Assembly: GCA_026770575.1 (NCBI GenBank)
Contig: MU657223.1
Coordinates: 245,767 to 294,349, forward strand
Length of the DNA: 48,583 nt
Direction of reading: 5' to 3'
DNA from: Pelagophyceae sp. CCMP2097
Taxonomy: Eukaryota; Sar; Pelagophyceae
Of the stretch, positions 31,810-43,146 are shown piece by piece. The notes below the pieces were generated by a model. It made no database searches and was not told the DNA's origin. It was given only the letters and a program-made list of their open reading frames with translations. The number at the start of each line of letters is the position of its first letter. Within the stretch, counting starts at the first letter, position 1. The position numbers were made by a program, and so were the translations under genes.

Positions 31810-31996
31810 CGAGGAATGCGACGGCGCGAAAATAGGACGCCGCCTCGGGAGCAGCTGGCGCGCGATCTCCGACGCTCCGGCTCGAGATGTCGAAAGAGCT
31901 TCGAAGCTCTCCCAGTTTTACAAAACTATTATCGCTAACTTAAGTGCGTACTTTAAAAGACGTCGAATGTCCGCCGGATTCCCGACGCGCGGCGCC

Positions 31997-33959
31997 TCAG
32001 TTGGCGGGCTTGAGCGCGACGCTGCGGAGGACGACGTACGTGATCACGGAGCAGCCGGCGATGAGGGCCATGAGGTAGTAGTACGCCCGCGCAAGCGACC
32101 CGGGCTCGGCGTGCGTCGCCCGCAGGTACTCGTCACCCGTGAGGAAGCAAGCTCCAAAGTCGTGTTCCGACTGCGTGCAGTCAGAAAAGTCGACGCCGCG
32201 CCACTGCAAAATCTTCGTAATCGTCAGGCCGTACTGGAAGAGCGAGCACCAATAAATCCACCGGCACCACGCGTGCAGGTCCGAGTAGGGCAGCAAATAG
32301 CCCGCGAAGATGATGAGCGGCGTCAGCCTACGTTGAGCGTCGCCGCGAGACGCTCAAAGGCCGACTCACGTCGGCATGATCTTCTGCCTCGCCGAGGCGT
32401 AGTCCACCGAGAGCCCCCCCACGGCGAGGCCGAGGGCGGCGCCGACGCAGCTGAGCAGCGCCTGGGCGGCGCCGAAGAGGGCAAAGGTGTGGATGCCCGG
32501 CCGCAGCCCGGAGAGGACGTAGATGGGCGTGGCGAGGAGGAGCGCGGCGACGCACTGCTGAAAGAGGAGCGCGATCATCGTGGCCGCGAACCAGCACTCG
32601 AAATCGTACAGAGAGTTTTGCGACTCGCGGTGCAGCAGCGCCTTCACGGCCGGGACGTGGAGGAGCGTGGCGAAGAGCGTCTCCATGGTGTTGTTGAAGA
32701 CGCAGATGAAGAGGCAGCTCGACGTCGCCGGGATGGCGCGGTTCGTGCTGTGCGCACACTGGCCGTACCTAGAGGCGCGCGCTCGCGGACCCGACGGTCG
32801 TCGATCGGGGCGCACCAGATGCCGCCGACGAGGACGCCGACGATGACCTTTGAGCCAAAGACGGACATGAGCTGCCGGCGGCTGCCGAAGAGCTCCATCG
32901 CCGACCGGTGCGCGATGATTCGAACCTGCGCCCCCCGCGACGGCCGGCGCGAGTCCGGCCGGCGCTTGGCCGGCGCGCCCACGAAATTTAGCCGCGGGCT
33001 GGCGTCGCGCGCGGGCGCGTTCTTAGCCGCCCAGGCGCGGCAGGCGGCGTCCGCCGACGGCGCGTGCTGCAGCGCGCGCATCGCAATGTCCGCGGCGTTT
33101 TCGTTTTGCGGGAAGGAATGGCCGAGGCCGCCGAACCAGGAGACGAGCGGCTTGGGCGGTCCGGAGTACGCGACGCGCCCTCCGACGGCCAGAAAAGTGA
33201 CTGAGTCGAACAGGCCCACAAGCGTCCAAGAGGGCTGGTGCAGCGTCAGCAGCACAAAGTCCGTGCCCTGAGTCTGCACCTGCGCCCGAAGCAAAGCGCA
33301 CACGTCCAAAGCTGTCGAAGAGTCGAGGCCCGTCGAAGGCTCGTCCGCGCAAAGCAGCCGAGGCGCCGAAAGCAGCTAAGGAGGCGCACGCTCCAACATC
33401 CAGAGTCCGGCAGGGTGCTCCAAAGGGCCGTCCAGGGACGCACCTCCATGCCGATGGAGATGCGTTTCCGCTCGCCGCCCGAGGCGCCGCGCTCGCCGAT
33501 GGACGCGTCGCCGACCTTTCGGTCCGCGCAGGCCTCGAGCTTCAAGAGTGCGAGGAGCTCATCTGCTCGTTCGTCGGGGAACCCGCGGAGGCGCGCGGCG
33601 AATCTGAGGATCTGGCGCGCCGAGAGCGAAAAGGGCATGATGTCATCCTGAGGAACGAGCGCCGACATGGCCCGCCGCGCTTTTCGGTCGAGGGCCGCGC
33701 CACCGACTTCCACCGTCCCCGTCTCGGTGCCGCCGACGTCGCCGATGAGGCAGCGCATCAAAGTCGTTTTGCCCGCCCCCGACGGCCCGAACAGCGCGTG
33801 CGCGGCGCCGGCTTGCCATTTCACGCACGTGCCCTGCAGAATCTCGGCGCGGCCGAGCGAGTAGCGGAGGTCGACGCACTCGAGTGATTGCGGGTCCTCG
33901 GCGTCCGAGTCGCCAGAGTCGACGAGTGCGACGTACGACTGTACGCTCAATTCGGCCAT
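31997..33959 (-). CDS. ABCG-family half-transporter
   Basis: Four exons (33959-33444, 33375-32816, 32768-32370, 32327-31997) sum to 1,806 bases and 601 residues, the usual ABCG half-transporter size. Introns of 68, 47 and 42 bases have donors GTGCGT, GTGCGC and GTGAGT. The nucleotide-binding domain is N-terminal: Walker A GPSGAGKTTL, Q-loop ALVPQDDIM, signature SGGERKRISIG, Walker B LLCADEPSTGLDSST, switch histidine LLTLHQPS. The C-terminal half has six hydrophobic segments (KVIVGVLVGGIW, TMIALLFQQCVAALLLATPIY, FALFGAAQALLSCVG, PLIIFAGYLLP, AYYYLMALIAGCSVITYVVL) and a Cys-containing external loop before the last. It should dimerise to export lipids, sterols or other hydrophobic compounds; substrate unknown. 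Confidence 0.9.
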
Positions 33960-34409
33960 GGATGCCTAGCGCTCTTTCGTCCGCCGGGCGGCGCGCTAGC
34001 ACGTCGAAAAGCTCTCGGCGCGGCTCGCGGCGGCGCCCGCCGGCTATTTTCCCTTTGGACCACGCACCGGATGCGCCTTGGGCGTTCGAGAGGCGCCTCG
34101 AGTTGAAGGCGTCCGGCACGAGAACGCGCACGACGCGTCGCGCTTCTCCGAAAAACCTTCTCCAAATGACGTCAGCATCCAACACGCCAACCTCGGAGGT
34201 GCGCACCTCGAGCTGCACCTTGAGGGGACCCTGGGAGGCGCTCCGCCCTCCGCTCGCGGCGGCGCTCGATAAGATTTCTTTAAATCCTAATTGGAATACT
34301 TTCGGAGTTCGCAATCATGGGGCCCGCTGCTGGTACTGGCACCAGCACAGCGGCCACGAGACGCCCCCCCTCCGTTCGGGGTGTCACACTCTTAAAGGGA
34401 GTTGCTTAT
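33960..34409. other. spacer upstream of the ABCG gene, with CRE-like site
   Basis: This 450-base stretch separates the ABCG start from the MIB/HERC2 stop (both minus strand). A minus-strand frame is open from about 34314 to 33970 without an ATG; a donor GTGCTA near 34001 and acceptor GCTAG at 33966 would keep frame with the ABCG protein, so an extra 5' exon is possible. A perfect TGACGTCA palindrome (bZIP/CRE-type) lies at 34167-34174. Bases 34265-34315 are A/T-rich. I see nothing else. Confidence 0.4.
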
Positions 34410-35009
34410 TCATGGCTTGCCTTGAAGGTCGTGCGAGTTGGCTCGCAAGGAGAAGCACGGTTGTGCGTGCTCCTCCCCCTCGGGATCCCACCACCACTTG
34501 CCCAGCGGGCCGGTGGCGCCGATGGGGTAGATAGACTCCTTGTCCGTGGCATCCCAGCGCACGGTGCACCATCTGGGGCCCTGGGTTGCAACGCCGGGGA
34601 TTTTGAAATGGAATCGGTCGTAGGCGTGCGGCGTCGCGGCGTTGGCGCCGTGGAGGCGGCCGTGGAAGTCGGTCAAGCCCAGGATCGTGCCCAGGCCGTG
34701 CCTGTCGTCTTTCCACGCGTATTTTCCAGTGCGCCAGTGCCGGCCGCGCACGACGCGGAGTCCGACTTCGACGTTGGCGAGCGTCACATCGGCATATCGC
34801 GCCGGCGACTCGACGTCGGCGCCGCGCCGCCACACGCCAAATTCCTCGCCGATGTGGCCTTGGAGCGCCTCGCCGCGGCACCCGGGCCGCGCCCACGCGT
34901 CGCCGATGCTGCCTCGGCGAGCACCGGCCTCTTGCGGCGGGCTCGCTAGACGGCAGGGGCACAGCCCCTGACGGATCCCGCACAAGTCGCAACCCCCCGA
35001 GGAGGCCAT
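34410..35009 (-). CDS. MIB/HERC2-domain protein
   Basis: The product has 199 residues from ATG 35009. A small cysteine cluster (CDLCGIRQGLCPC) is followed by a MIB/HERC2-type beta fold: VGLRVVRGRHWRTGKYAWKD, GLGTILG, then WCTVRWDATDKESIYPIGATG and GKWWW. These domains bind protein tails in ubiquitin ligases such as Mind bomb and HERC2; here the domain stands almost alone. The frame stays open upstream to about 35339 and bases 35009-35127 also read as plausible protein (VEEFLHVSDICILRILRAI), so the true start may lie further up or the gene may join the preceding dioxygenase transcript. No intron is needed in the stated span. Confidence 0.6.
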   Translation of the reverse strand: MASSGGCDLCGIRQGLCPCRLASPPQEAGARRGSIGDAWARPGCRGEALQGHIGEEFGVWRRGADVESPARYADVTLANVEVGLRVVRGRHWRTGKYAWKDDRHGLGTILGLTDFHGRLHGANAATPHAYDRFHFKIPGVATQGPRWCTVRWDATDKESIYPIGATGPLGKWWWDPEGEEHAQPCFSLRANSHDLQGKP

Positions 35010-35130
35010 CGCCTCGACTTGAGCAATCGCTCGTAGGATCCGCAGGATGCAGATATCGGACACATGTAGGAATTCCTCCACAGCACCACCAAAATCTTTC
35101 GGGCCCTCGGAAATCCGGAAGTCGAGTCTC

Positions 35131-36211
35131 CTATGTTTGGAAGTTGAACCACCCAGTGGCGATGAGCTTCTGCTGCGTCTGGGAAGCGACGCCGCGGTGC
35201 GTAAAAGTCCAGTCGGCGGGCCAGATGAGCGTGAGGCCCTTTTTCGGCTGGACGATGAGGCCCTGGTGATAAAACTCGGTGCCGCCGGCATCCGTGACCT
35301 GTTTTTTCGGTCTTTGGCGATGCTCCAACGATGCGGCACGGGACGCGGGTGGTTGCGTCGTTGAGATAGGTCATAAAGACCAAGTGGCGCGACCCTTCTG
35401 GCTCGCCCGCGCCCGTGCGCTCCGTGTGGAACGTCTTGTAGCCGCCTCCCGGAGGGTAGAGCTGGAGGTTGGTCCGCGAATTCAGGGACCAGACGCCGTA
35501 CGCGCCGGCGTACCTTTGGGCCGCGGGTGCCGCGCCGTCGTCGCAGCCGTCGGTTGGGCGCCTCACGGATACTCTGCGACGTAGGCGGCGGCGCACTCCT
35601 TTAACGCGCGCAGGTAGTTGCGCCACGCCGGCCGCGGGTCGTTGGGCGCGAAGCTGCACTCCAAAGAGTCCTTGACCGCCGTGTCGACCTATGCGACGGC
35701 GGGAGTCTGCATCGTCGCGACGGTGGCCGACGCGGTCCCGGGCGACGCATACGACGGGGCGATGCACGTATGCGACGGAGCTCTGTCCCCGCCGCCGCCA
35801 CGGGCGATTCACGCACGACTGGTTGCCCCGTGGCGGCGGTGGAGATCATGCCGCGGACTTGGGGCGTCGCCTCGAAGAGGGCCACGAGGTCGTCGACGAC
35901 CTAGGCGCGCGCTCGGCCGCGTCTGGCGGCGCGGCATGGCGCACGGTTTCGTCGTTGATCATGAAAGAGCCCATAAACTGCGGGTTCTTCGCCTCGCTCA
36001 CGCCTTGCGGCGAGATGCCCTGGCTCGGCGCCAGCGGCGACTGCGGCGCCGCGGGCGCGCGCGCGGCCGTGGGCGCCGCCGAGAAGCCGGCGCCGGCTTT
36101 GGACTTGCCCGCCGGGGCCTTGGCGAAGCCTGACGGTGCCGCCTTCTTCCCGGCGAGCGCCCACGCCGGCGCGGCGACGAGCGCCAAAACGAGGAGCCTG
36201 CACGCGGCCAT
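35131..36211 (-). CDS. secreted or organellar 2OG-Fe(II) dioxygenase
   Basis: Five exons (36211-35945, 35900-35817, 35688-35567, 35513-35345, 35298-35131) sum to 810 bases and 269 residues. Introns of 44, 128, 53 and 46 bases start GTGCGC, GTGCGT, GTGAGG and GTCCCG. ATG 36211 opens a signal peptide (LLVLALVAAPAWA) and a Lys/Ala/Pro linker. The double-stranded beta-helix core reads NLQLYPPGGGYKTFHTE (iron ligands His and Glu, an HxE variant), LVFMTYLND, GGTEFYHQG, KKGLTLIWPADWTFTHRG (distal histidine) and ends with KLIATGWFNF. This resembles the P4H-like group with R-x-L-x-x-M-x-Y-L-N. It would hydroxylate a protein or small molecule in the secretory pathway or plastid. It is divergent with the VOC gene, 106 bases between start codons. 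Confidence 0.82.
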
Positions 36212-36317
36212 CGCGGGGAGCGCCGCCAAGACGAGCCGCGGGGGCCGCTCGTGCTCGAAGCTTGGGCGCGGGTTCAAGGCTTCGCCAAATTATGTTCAGC
36301 GATCATTTCGGGAGCCA

Positions 36318-37925
36318 ATGTCCCTGGCGCGCCTGCTCGTCTTCGCGCTCTTGCTTCCTCGCGCGGCCGGCCTGTCCGCGTCGACCATGGCCGCCGTCCA
36401 GGCCACGGTGAAGCCCTGGGCGCTCGAGTCTGAGGAACTCGCGACGTTGTGAGTCGGGAGCAACAGCGCCCCGTCGCCGGCGCACCGGAACTGGGTCCAT
36501 CCCGTAGGTGCTGCACGGCGGCGGATGCGCGCGCGGGCGACTGCGACGGCGGCCTGCTCTGGGTCCGGCGGCGGCGTCTCCTTTTGACAGTCGTCGAAAA
36601 TTCTTGCCGCGCGCTTTTGGAAGCATGGGTTCGAGGATGGGTTTGGGCGAGGGTTTCGACCGCCGCTCGTTTGGCGGCTCACGCGACGCGCACAGCTCGA
36701 GCACATTAACATCGTCGTCGGCGACCGCGCCACCGCGGAGCGCTTCTACTTTGAGGACGGCCTCGGCTGCATGTCCTCCCGCAGCGTCTCTGCCATGGGA
36801 TGCCTCTTTTGAGATGCCTAGGCTCTCATCGCCCTCTCTAGGCGCGACCCGCGCAAGCCCGGCGGCGCCTCTTCGCCGGCGGGGACCATGTGGGCCAACC
36901 TCGGCTCGCAGCAGTTTCATCTCGCGGAGCAGGGCCCCGGCGACCCGGCGCAAGCCGTCCGAGGCTCCGTCGGGTCCGTCGAAGGCGCCGATTGTTCAAG
37001 CGCAAAACGACTGCTCGTAGGCTCGCGCTCCCGGACGCGCGCGGCGCGGCGAAAAGGCTGTCGAAGCTGAGCCTCGACGGCGTGCGTCTCGAGGTCCACT
37101 CCCCCGACGCGTTCACGGTCCGCTGCCCCTGGGGCAACGTCTTCCACTGTGAGTCCTCTTGCGCCGAGGGACGACGTCTTCCTTGGCTGGTGCGCCGAGG
37201 GGTGTTGACGCGCCGATTTTGTAGGTTACGACGTCGACGTGTACCGCGGCGGCGTTTCGGCGCCGGGCCCGTTCGCGGGTCGCGAGACGAAGATGCGCGC
37301 CGTGCACGCCGGCGAGGCGTGGGACGTCGGCGGGCGATTCACCGTGCGCGGCGGGCCGGGCATCCGCTACGTCCACTTCAAATGCACCGACGCGCCAAAA
37401 GTCGCGGCGAGTCCCCCTCCCGGGCATCGTCAAGGCCCGGGTCGTCAGCAACGAGCCTCGTCCGAAATCTAGGAGCGCTACTCCGGCCTCTTCGGCGGCG
37501 GCCCCGCGCGCGCGCTCGGCGGCACGCTCGCCGGCGCCGAGGCGCGCTGTGTCGCCGCGGGCGTCGGTGCGTCACGCCGTCGCCATGGAAGTGTCTACCA
37601 CGTGACATGCGACGTAGGTCCGGTGCACTTTGTGTTTGAGACGGGCGCTTCTGACGCCGCCGCCGAGGCTCGGCAGTCGGGCGTGCACGTGTGCATCTAC
37701 GTCGACGCGTTCGCGCAGCGCTACGCCGCTTTGAAGGAGTTTGTCTTCACGAATCCGCGGTTTGTGAAATTGGACACATGCGACACCTTGCAAGAGGCGT
37801 TGGACAGCCGCACGTTCCGATTCTGCTTCCCAGAGGCCCCGACGCTCGAGCACGAGACGAGGTCCCTCTCGCACATGAACTACATGCAGCCCATCACCTA
37901 CAAACGAGCCGAGCAAATGCCGTGA
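36318..37925 (+). CDS. VOC-superfamily (glyoxalase-fold) protein with two modules and signal peptide
   Basis: Eight exons (36318-36448, 36508-36562, 36696-36772, 36842-36973, 37021-37148, 37225-37400, 37473-37566, 37618-37925) sum to 1,101 bases and 366 residues. ATG 36318 opens LARLLVFALLLPRAAG, a signal peptide. Module one: LEHINIVVGDRATAERFYFE, then TMWANLGSQQFHL and VHSPDAFTVRCPWGNVFH. Module two: GIRYVHFKC, then GPVHFVFETGASDA and VHVCIYVDAF, with a TFRFCFPEA tail. Paired beta-alpha-beta-beta-beta units with a metal-binding His/Gln/Glu are the vicinal-oxygen-chelate pattern of glyoxalase, dioxygenase and resistance proteins. The actual reaction cannot be inferred. Several donors are GTC-type rather than GTG, so individual junctions may move slightly. 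Confidence 0.75.
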
Positions 37926-38291
37926 CCGAAAAAGCCGCGAGACCATTATCAAAAACGATGCCTGCTCCACTGGTCCATGGATCCAGTCGAGCTCAAGGGA
38001 CGGTCTTCAGCTGCGGGCGTCCAATCGTACGCGCCGGCCGCCCGGCGTCGTTGCGAGGCCCAAAGTGCGAGGCCCCGCCAAGGTGGAATCAAATCCTCTC
38101 TGCTTGGCGAAGAATGAATCGTCACGACGCATCCACCCCCGCATTTGCGTGCGAGCCAAGGGAAAAGAGGTCGGGGCTTCGTCGGGCCAGCGGCGCGGAC
38201 GGGTTGTTGACGCCGCCTCGGGCCGCGACACGTGTGCGCATTTTCTCCCGAAGCGGACGCCTCGCCTTTCCCGGTGGCCGGCTCGGGTGGG
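37926..38291. other. tandem intergenic spacer
   Basis: This 366-base region lies between the VOC gene and the SNF2 gene on the same strand. Short open frames cross it on both strands but none has a recognisable motif. It must contain the VOC 3' UTR and the SNF2 promoter; I see no distinct element. Confidence 0.4.
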
Positions 38292-41200
38292 ATGGACCCA
38301 GGCGAGCCGGAAGAGCCGCGGCGGTCGGGCCGCGCCAAGCAGTCGACGGGAGTGTGGATCGACGGGGACTTTGTGAAGAAATCCAATCTGTGCGTGGCGC
38401 CGCTTCGCCGGGCCGCGCCGACGCGGCTTCAAAAGGTACGACTTGGACGAAGGGGAACGCTCTGTCTGGGACCAGGAGCTGGGTTCTTCTGAAACGTCTG
38501 CGGCGCACCTGGCGGACTACGACACGTCCGCGGCGGCGCCGCCGCCGCCGAAGCGCGCCAAGCCCGAGCAGCCCCGGGCGCCCAAGGTTTTGAGCGACGT
38601 GGAATCGGCGCGGGCCGCGTGCGCTCGCGCAGTCAAGGCGGACCGCGACGCGGCAAAGCCGCGTAGGGCGCGATTCATCGAGCAGCACCGCGACGTCTTC
38701 GTGCCCTTTGGCGCCGACGTGAGCTGGTGCGCCGCTTTGGCGGAGACGGCTCCTCCCAGAGTCGTCGTGCCGCACTTCGACTCTACCCCCGCCTTTGTGC
38801 AAAACGCCACCATGCGCTCGTACCAGCTCGAGGGCCTGCGCTTTCTGGCGCAGTCGTACGAGGACGGCATGTCGGCTATTCTGGCAGATGAGATGGGACT
38901 CGGGAAAACGATCCAAACTTTATCGTTCCTGCGCTACCTCAAGCATCGAGGCGTCGCCGGGCCCTCGTTGGTCATCTGCCCGCTGAGCGTTTTATCGTCG
39001 TGGTGCTCCGAGGCGTCCAAGTTTACGCCGGATTTGCGCATTATTAAATTGCATTCCGCGGACGCTTCCGAAAGAGACCGGTTGAAGGCGCGTTTGAAGG
39101 ACGTGGCGTCGTACGACGTCGTGGTGACGACGTTCGAGATGACCAAGTCCCAGACGATGCACACGACGCTGGCGCACGCGGTGTGGTGGCGCTACGTCGT
39201 GCTGGATGAAGGGCACATGATCAAAAACGAGGCTTCCGACATTTCCAAGGCTGTTCGAAAGCTGCACTTTGAAAACGTGCTGCTGCTGACGGGCACGCCG
39301 CTGCAAAACGATCTGCACGAGTTATGGGCTCTTTTGAACTTTCTTTTTCCCGACGTGTTCCCATCCTCGACGGCCTTCGATGCCGCTTTCTCACGTTCAA
39401 AAGGCGCTTCGAAGGAGGGCGTCGCGGCGCTGCAGGCGGCGCACGACCTGCTGCAGCCTTTGATGCTCCGCCGCGTCAAGGCGGAAGTGGAAAGGTCGCT
39501 GCCTCCCAAGCTAGAGACCAAGATCATGTGCCCCTTGGCAGACGCGCAGAGGTGGTGGTACAAGCGCCTCCTGCTGCGGCAGAGCGATCTGCTGGCAAAG
39601 GTCGAGGCCTCGGCGTCGGCCGCTGGGGCCGCGGCGGCGACGGGGTCTTGGAAGAAGCTGCAGTCGCTCATGACGCAACTCCGAAAATGCTGCAACCACC
39701 CGTACCTCTTCGAGGGCGCCGACCCCAACCCGGGCAACACGGACGAGACTTTGGTGGAAGCCTCTGGCAAGCTGCACGTGCTGGACCGGCTTTTAGCCAA
39801 GCTTTTAGGCGGCGGCCACCGGGCAGTCGTGTTTTCCCAGTTCACGCAGACCCTCGACTTGATCGAGGATGTGCTCCGCTTCAGAGGCTACGAGTTCCTC
39901 CGCCTCGACGGCTCGACGAACCGCGTGCAGCGCAACGTGAACATCCAGGCGTTCAACGCGCCGTCTTCAAAAGTCTTTTGCTTCCTCATGTCGACGCGCG
40001 CCGGCGGCCTCGGCGTCAACCTGCAGACGGCCGACACGTGCATCCTTTTCGACAGCGACTGGAACCCGCAGGCTGATTTGCAGGTGTGTTTCCCCGGACG
40101 CGCCCGAGCCCTGTGCGATTGAAACCATTAGGCCATGGCAAGAGTGCACCGCATCGGCCAGACGAAGATCGTCCACATCTACCGCCTCGTCACCGCGGGC
40201 ACGGTGGAGGAGCGCATCGTGAACCGCGCCGAGAAGAAGCTTTATCTCGACTCGATGGTGAACCGCGACGGTGAGAAGATTCGAGACGCTCTCGATGACC
40301 CGGTTTTGGCGGAGCCCGACGGCGACGCCGCGCAGCCCGGGTCGTCGGAGCTTTTAGCGGCGCTGACGTTCGGCGCCGCCGCGATTGTCAACGGCGGCGA
40401 CAAGCACAACGGCCGCACTTTGTCGGACGCCGACCTAGACGCTATTATTGACCGCTCGAGAACGGCCGACTGGACGTCCGGCGTCATCGCCGGCGGCGCG
40501 GCGCACAACGCGCACCACTTCGAGTCCGGCGACCAGCCCGTCTCTTTGCAGACTTTGGAGGGCGTGTTCATCGACGGCAAAACGGGCGACGGCCTGGAAG
40601 CGGAGACGGCCGCGGCCGCAAAGGCGGCGGCGGCGGAGACGGCGACGATGGCCGACGACGCCGAGGCTTCGAAGACGCTTGCGGACCTGGGCTCAGAGTT
40701 TGCGGCCCTGGAGTCATCGAAGAGACAGCGGAAGAGCCGGATACGCGAGGAGCACGTCGTCGGCGTCGGCAAGGTCCAAGTCCTCGTCAGCGAATACGGC
40801 GACGGCCGGCCGGAGGCGCGTTCTACGGCGGCCGTGCCGAGTGCCGCCAAGAGGTGGGAGGCGGCGGCGGCGGCTGCGGCTTTGGAGGCGATAGGGTCGC
40901 GGCAGATTGCGGGGCGCGATTACGACCACGAATCCATCTGCATGGCCTGCAAGGAGGGCGGCGAGCTTTTGCTCTGCGACCAGTGTCCCTGCTCCTGGCA
41001 CCCGGAGTGCCTGAAGCTGATGAACGTGCCTCTGCCGAAGAAAGGGGTCACGACGTGGGGCTGCCCACACCACACGTGCGCGGTTTGCTCGCGCAAGAGC
41101 GGCGCCGCCGGCGGTTTGCTCTTCCGCTGCATGGCCTGCCCGAACGCGTACTGCGAGGATCATTTGGTGGAGTCGGCGACGGTTGTTGGGAAATGCGACC

Positions 41201-42426
41201 GGTTCCTGGCGTTGGGGCAGAACCACCCAAAGTCGGCCTGCTTTATTCTCTGCAACGAGTCGTGCTTGGAATACGCCGTCGAGTCCGGCGACATGTCGGC
41301 CGACGACGGCGGCTACGGCGGCGCCGCGGCCATTTCCGCCGCGGCGGGCTTGGACACGACGGCCGCGACGCCCGCGTCCGCAGCCGCCACCGAGTCCCGC
41401 GCCTCCAAGCGCAAGCGCGCGGCCGCGGCGCCGGCGGACGACGAAGCGGCGCCCAAGACGGACGAGCGCCGCGACTGGGACCGCCTGAGTTCAGAGGTGC
41501 AGGGCAACCTTTCGGTGGTGCTGGCAAAAAGGCGCTACACCGTCGCCCAGTCGAGCGCGCACTTCGTCCGCCGCGTCGGCCACGACCGCGCGGGCACCGC
41601 CGCCGCCATCGTGCAGCTCCACGCGGTGCTCTTCGCCGACGCCGCCGGCGACGCCGCCGCGCCGAGAGCGCCCGCGGACCTCGCGGCGGACATTGCCGCG
41701 CGGTGGGCCGGCGTCGCCAACAACCGGTCCGCCGCGCGGACAAAGGAGGTCGGCGCCGCGCTGTACCTGCGCCTCGTGCGCACCTTTGAGGCGTGGCGCA
41801 AGTACGAGCTCGAGGCCCTGCAGTATTGCCTCCAGATCTTGCACCTCGTGCCGGCGTCTCGCCACTGCCTGCTCCACGGCAAGGACGGCATCAAGGGCTC
41901 GCTCAAGGCCGTGCGCGCCATGCTGGCGCTGTACCTCGTCGCGCCGAGGCAAGGGTCGCTCTGGTTCGTCTCGCTGAACAACGCCGGAGGGCGCGCGTCG
42001 TCCAAGGCTGCGGCATCCGGGCCTCCGGCGGTGCTCATGGGCGGCCACCCGGCGGCGGTCATCGCGCAGGCGGCGCAGCGCGCGGCCGCCGCCGCGGCGC
42101 CGGCGCCGCTGGCCGGGATTGAGGGCTGCGGCTACACGACGATTGATTTGGCGCCAAAGGCGCTGCTCGCGAAGAAATATCCGACCCTCGCCGCTGTGAC
42201 GACTTTGCACGTCAGCGCCGCGCAGTACGCCGACGACGCCCTGGCGCCGGCCGGCGGCGCGCCCGGCGCGGCGGCGGACCTGACGGTCCTGCGCGTGAAA
42301 GACGACACGCCCGCCGTGCCCGCGGCGAAGAAACCGAAAGCCCCAGCCAAGCCGCCGAAGAAAGCCGCGGAGCCGGCCAAGCCCGCGCGCGCGCCGACGC
42401 GGCGCAGCACGCGCGGGTCCGCCTGA
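38292..42426 (+). CDS. SNF2-family chromatin remodeller with PHD fingers
   Basis: Three exons (38292-38389, 38436-40083, 40132-42426) sum to 4,041 bases and 1,346 residues; introns are 46 and 48 bases (GTGCGT, GTGTGT). The ATPase has all SNF2 motifs: [64 protein letters not shown], the insert [59 protein letters not shown]. The order and the QxMxRxHRIGQ box resemble the ISWI/CHD side. After a basic linker come PHD-like zinc clusters ([37 protein letters not shown]; about 40945-41165) that would read histone tails. No HAND-SANT-SLIDE domain is recognisable; a helical region at 41700-41990 and a Lys/Ala/Pro tail close the protein. Confidence 0.88.
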
Positions 42427-43146
42427 GGCGCGCGGCGGCGCGCGCCTCGTGCGGCGCGGAAAACAAGGCGCACAGATCCCCGGAATCCCCTTCGACAAGA
42501 CGCCGGCGCCGATGCGCCCGCGATGATCTCTTTAACGTCCACTTACTGGTTCGAAGTTTTTTTCGTGAGGAGGGCCTGGGAAGTGACGCACCAGCGCGCT
42601 GCCGCCGCCGCACGAAACAAAGCTTAAGAGTTGCCAAAAGTACCGCGGAACCGCACGCAAAATTTAAAATTCAAGTTTGCCACGGCACGACACTGTCGAA
42701 TTTGCACAACAGAAATCGCCGACGATAACTTTTTTTAGCGCGTGCGCTCTTGCCGCCCCCTCCAGTCGTATAAGTTGGCGCCTCGGAGACCAGCGCGCGA
42801 AGAAGCAACGTCTCAAACCGCGAAATTTTAGTAGCCTACTTTGGAGGCAAGGAATTGCCGGCCAATTTGGACATAACGTTCGGGCACAGTGCCCCTAACG
42901 TCTGTCTCAATTGGCCGGGAACTCATTGGCGCCTTCATTGACTTTTGATTTGGGCCCTAAGGTTTAGACTTGATTAACTACTAATTAAGAAGCTTTCGCA
43001 GAGTCTCGCCAAAATAAGACAGTTGACGAAAAAGCCAAACAAGCGCGCCCAGGGCGTCTCGCGGGAGTGGCCGGCGCAGCGCCAACCGCCTTCACGAGCC
43101 AAAAATAGTTAATAGATTTCCGGTGATAATCTAATTCGACAGTGCG
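42427..43146. other. intergenic region, A/T-richer, upstream of the degenerate Sel1 gene
   Basis: This 720-base region follows the SNF2 stop. From about 42530 onward A and T rise sharply compared with the surrounding genes, with several aaaattt-type words. It holds repeat copy A at 42541-42620. I see no gene; the short open frame at 42677-42898 has no protein-like features. Confidence 0.45.
42541..42620 (+). repeat. flanking repeat, copy A
   Basis: The stretch begins cttactggttcgaag followed by a T run, and continues to gtgacgcaccagcgcgc, gccgccg and cacgaaa. The same order of blocks recurs at 44588-44670 in the same orientation, on the other side of the degenerate Sel1 gene. Identity is patchy (blocks of 8-16 bases with small gaps). 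Confidence 0.65.

Noticed and set aside
31604..33271. 555-codon plus-strand open frame
   Set aside because: It lies antisense to the M50 and ABCG genes, whose motifs and splice sites are clear; the frame itself shows no domain.
42545..42562. tRNA gene suggested by ggttcgaa followed by a T run (also at 44592)
   Set aside because: No A box, acceptor stem or cloverleaf can be drawn upstream; kept only as a possible feature of the flanking repeats.
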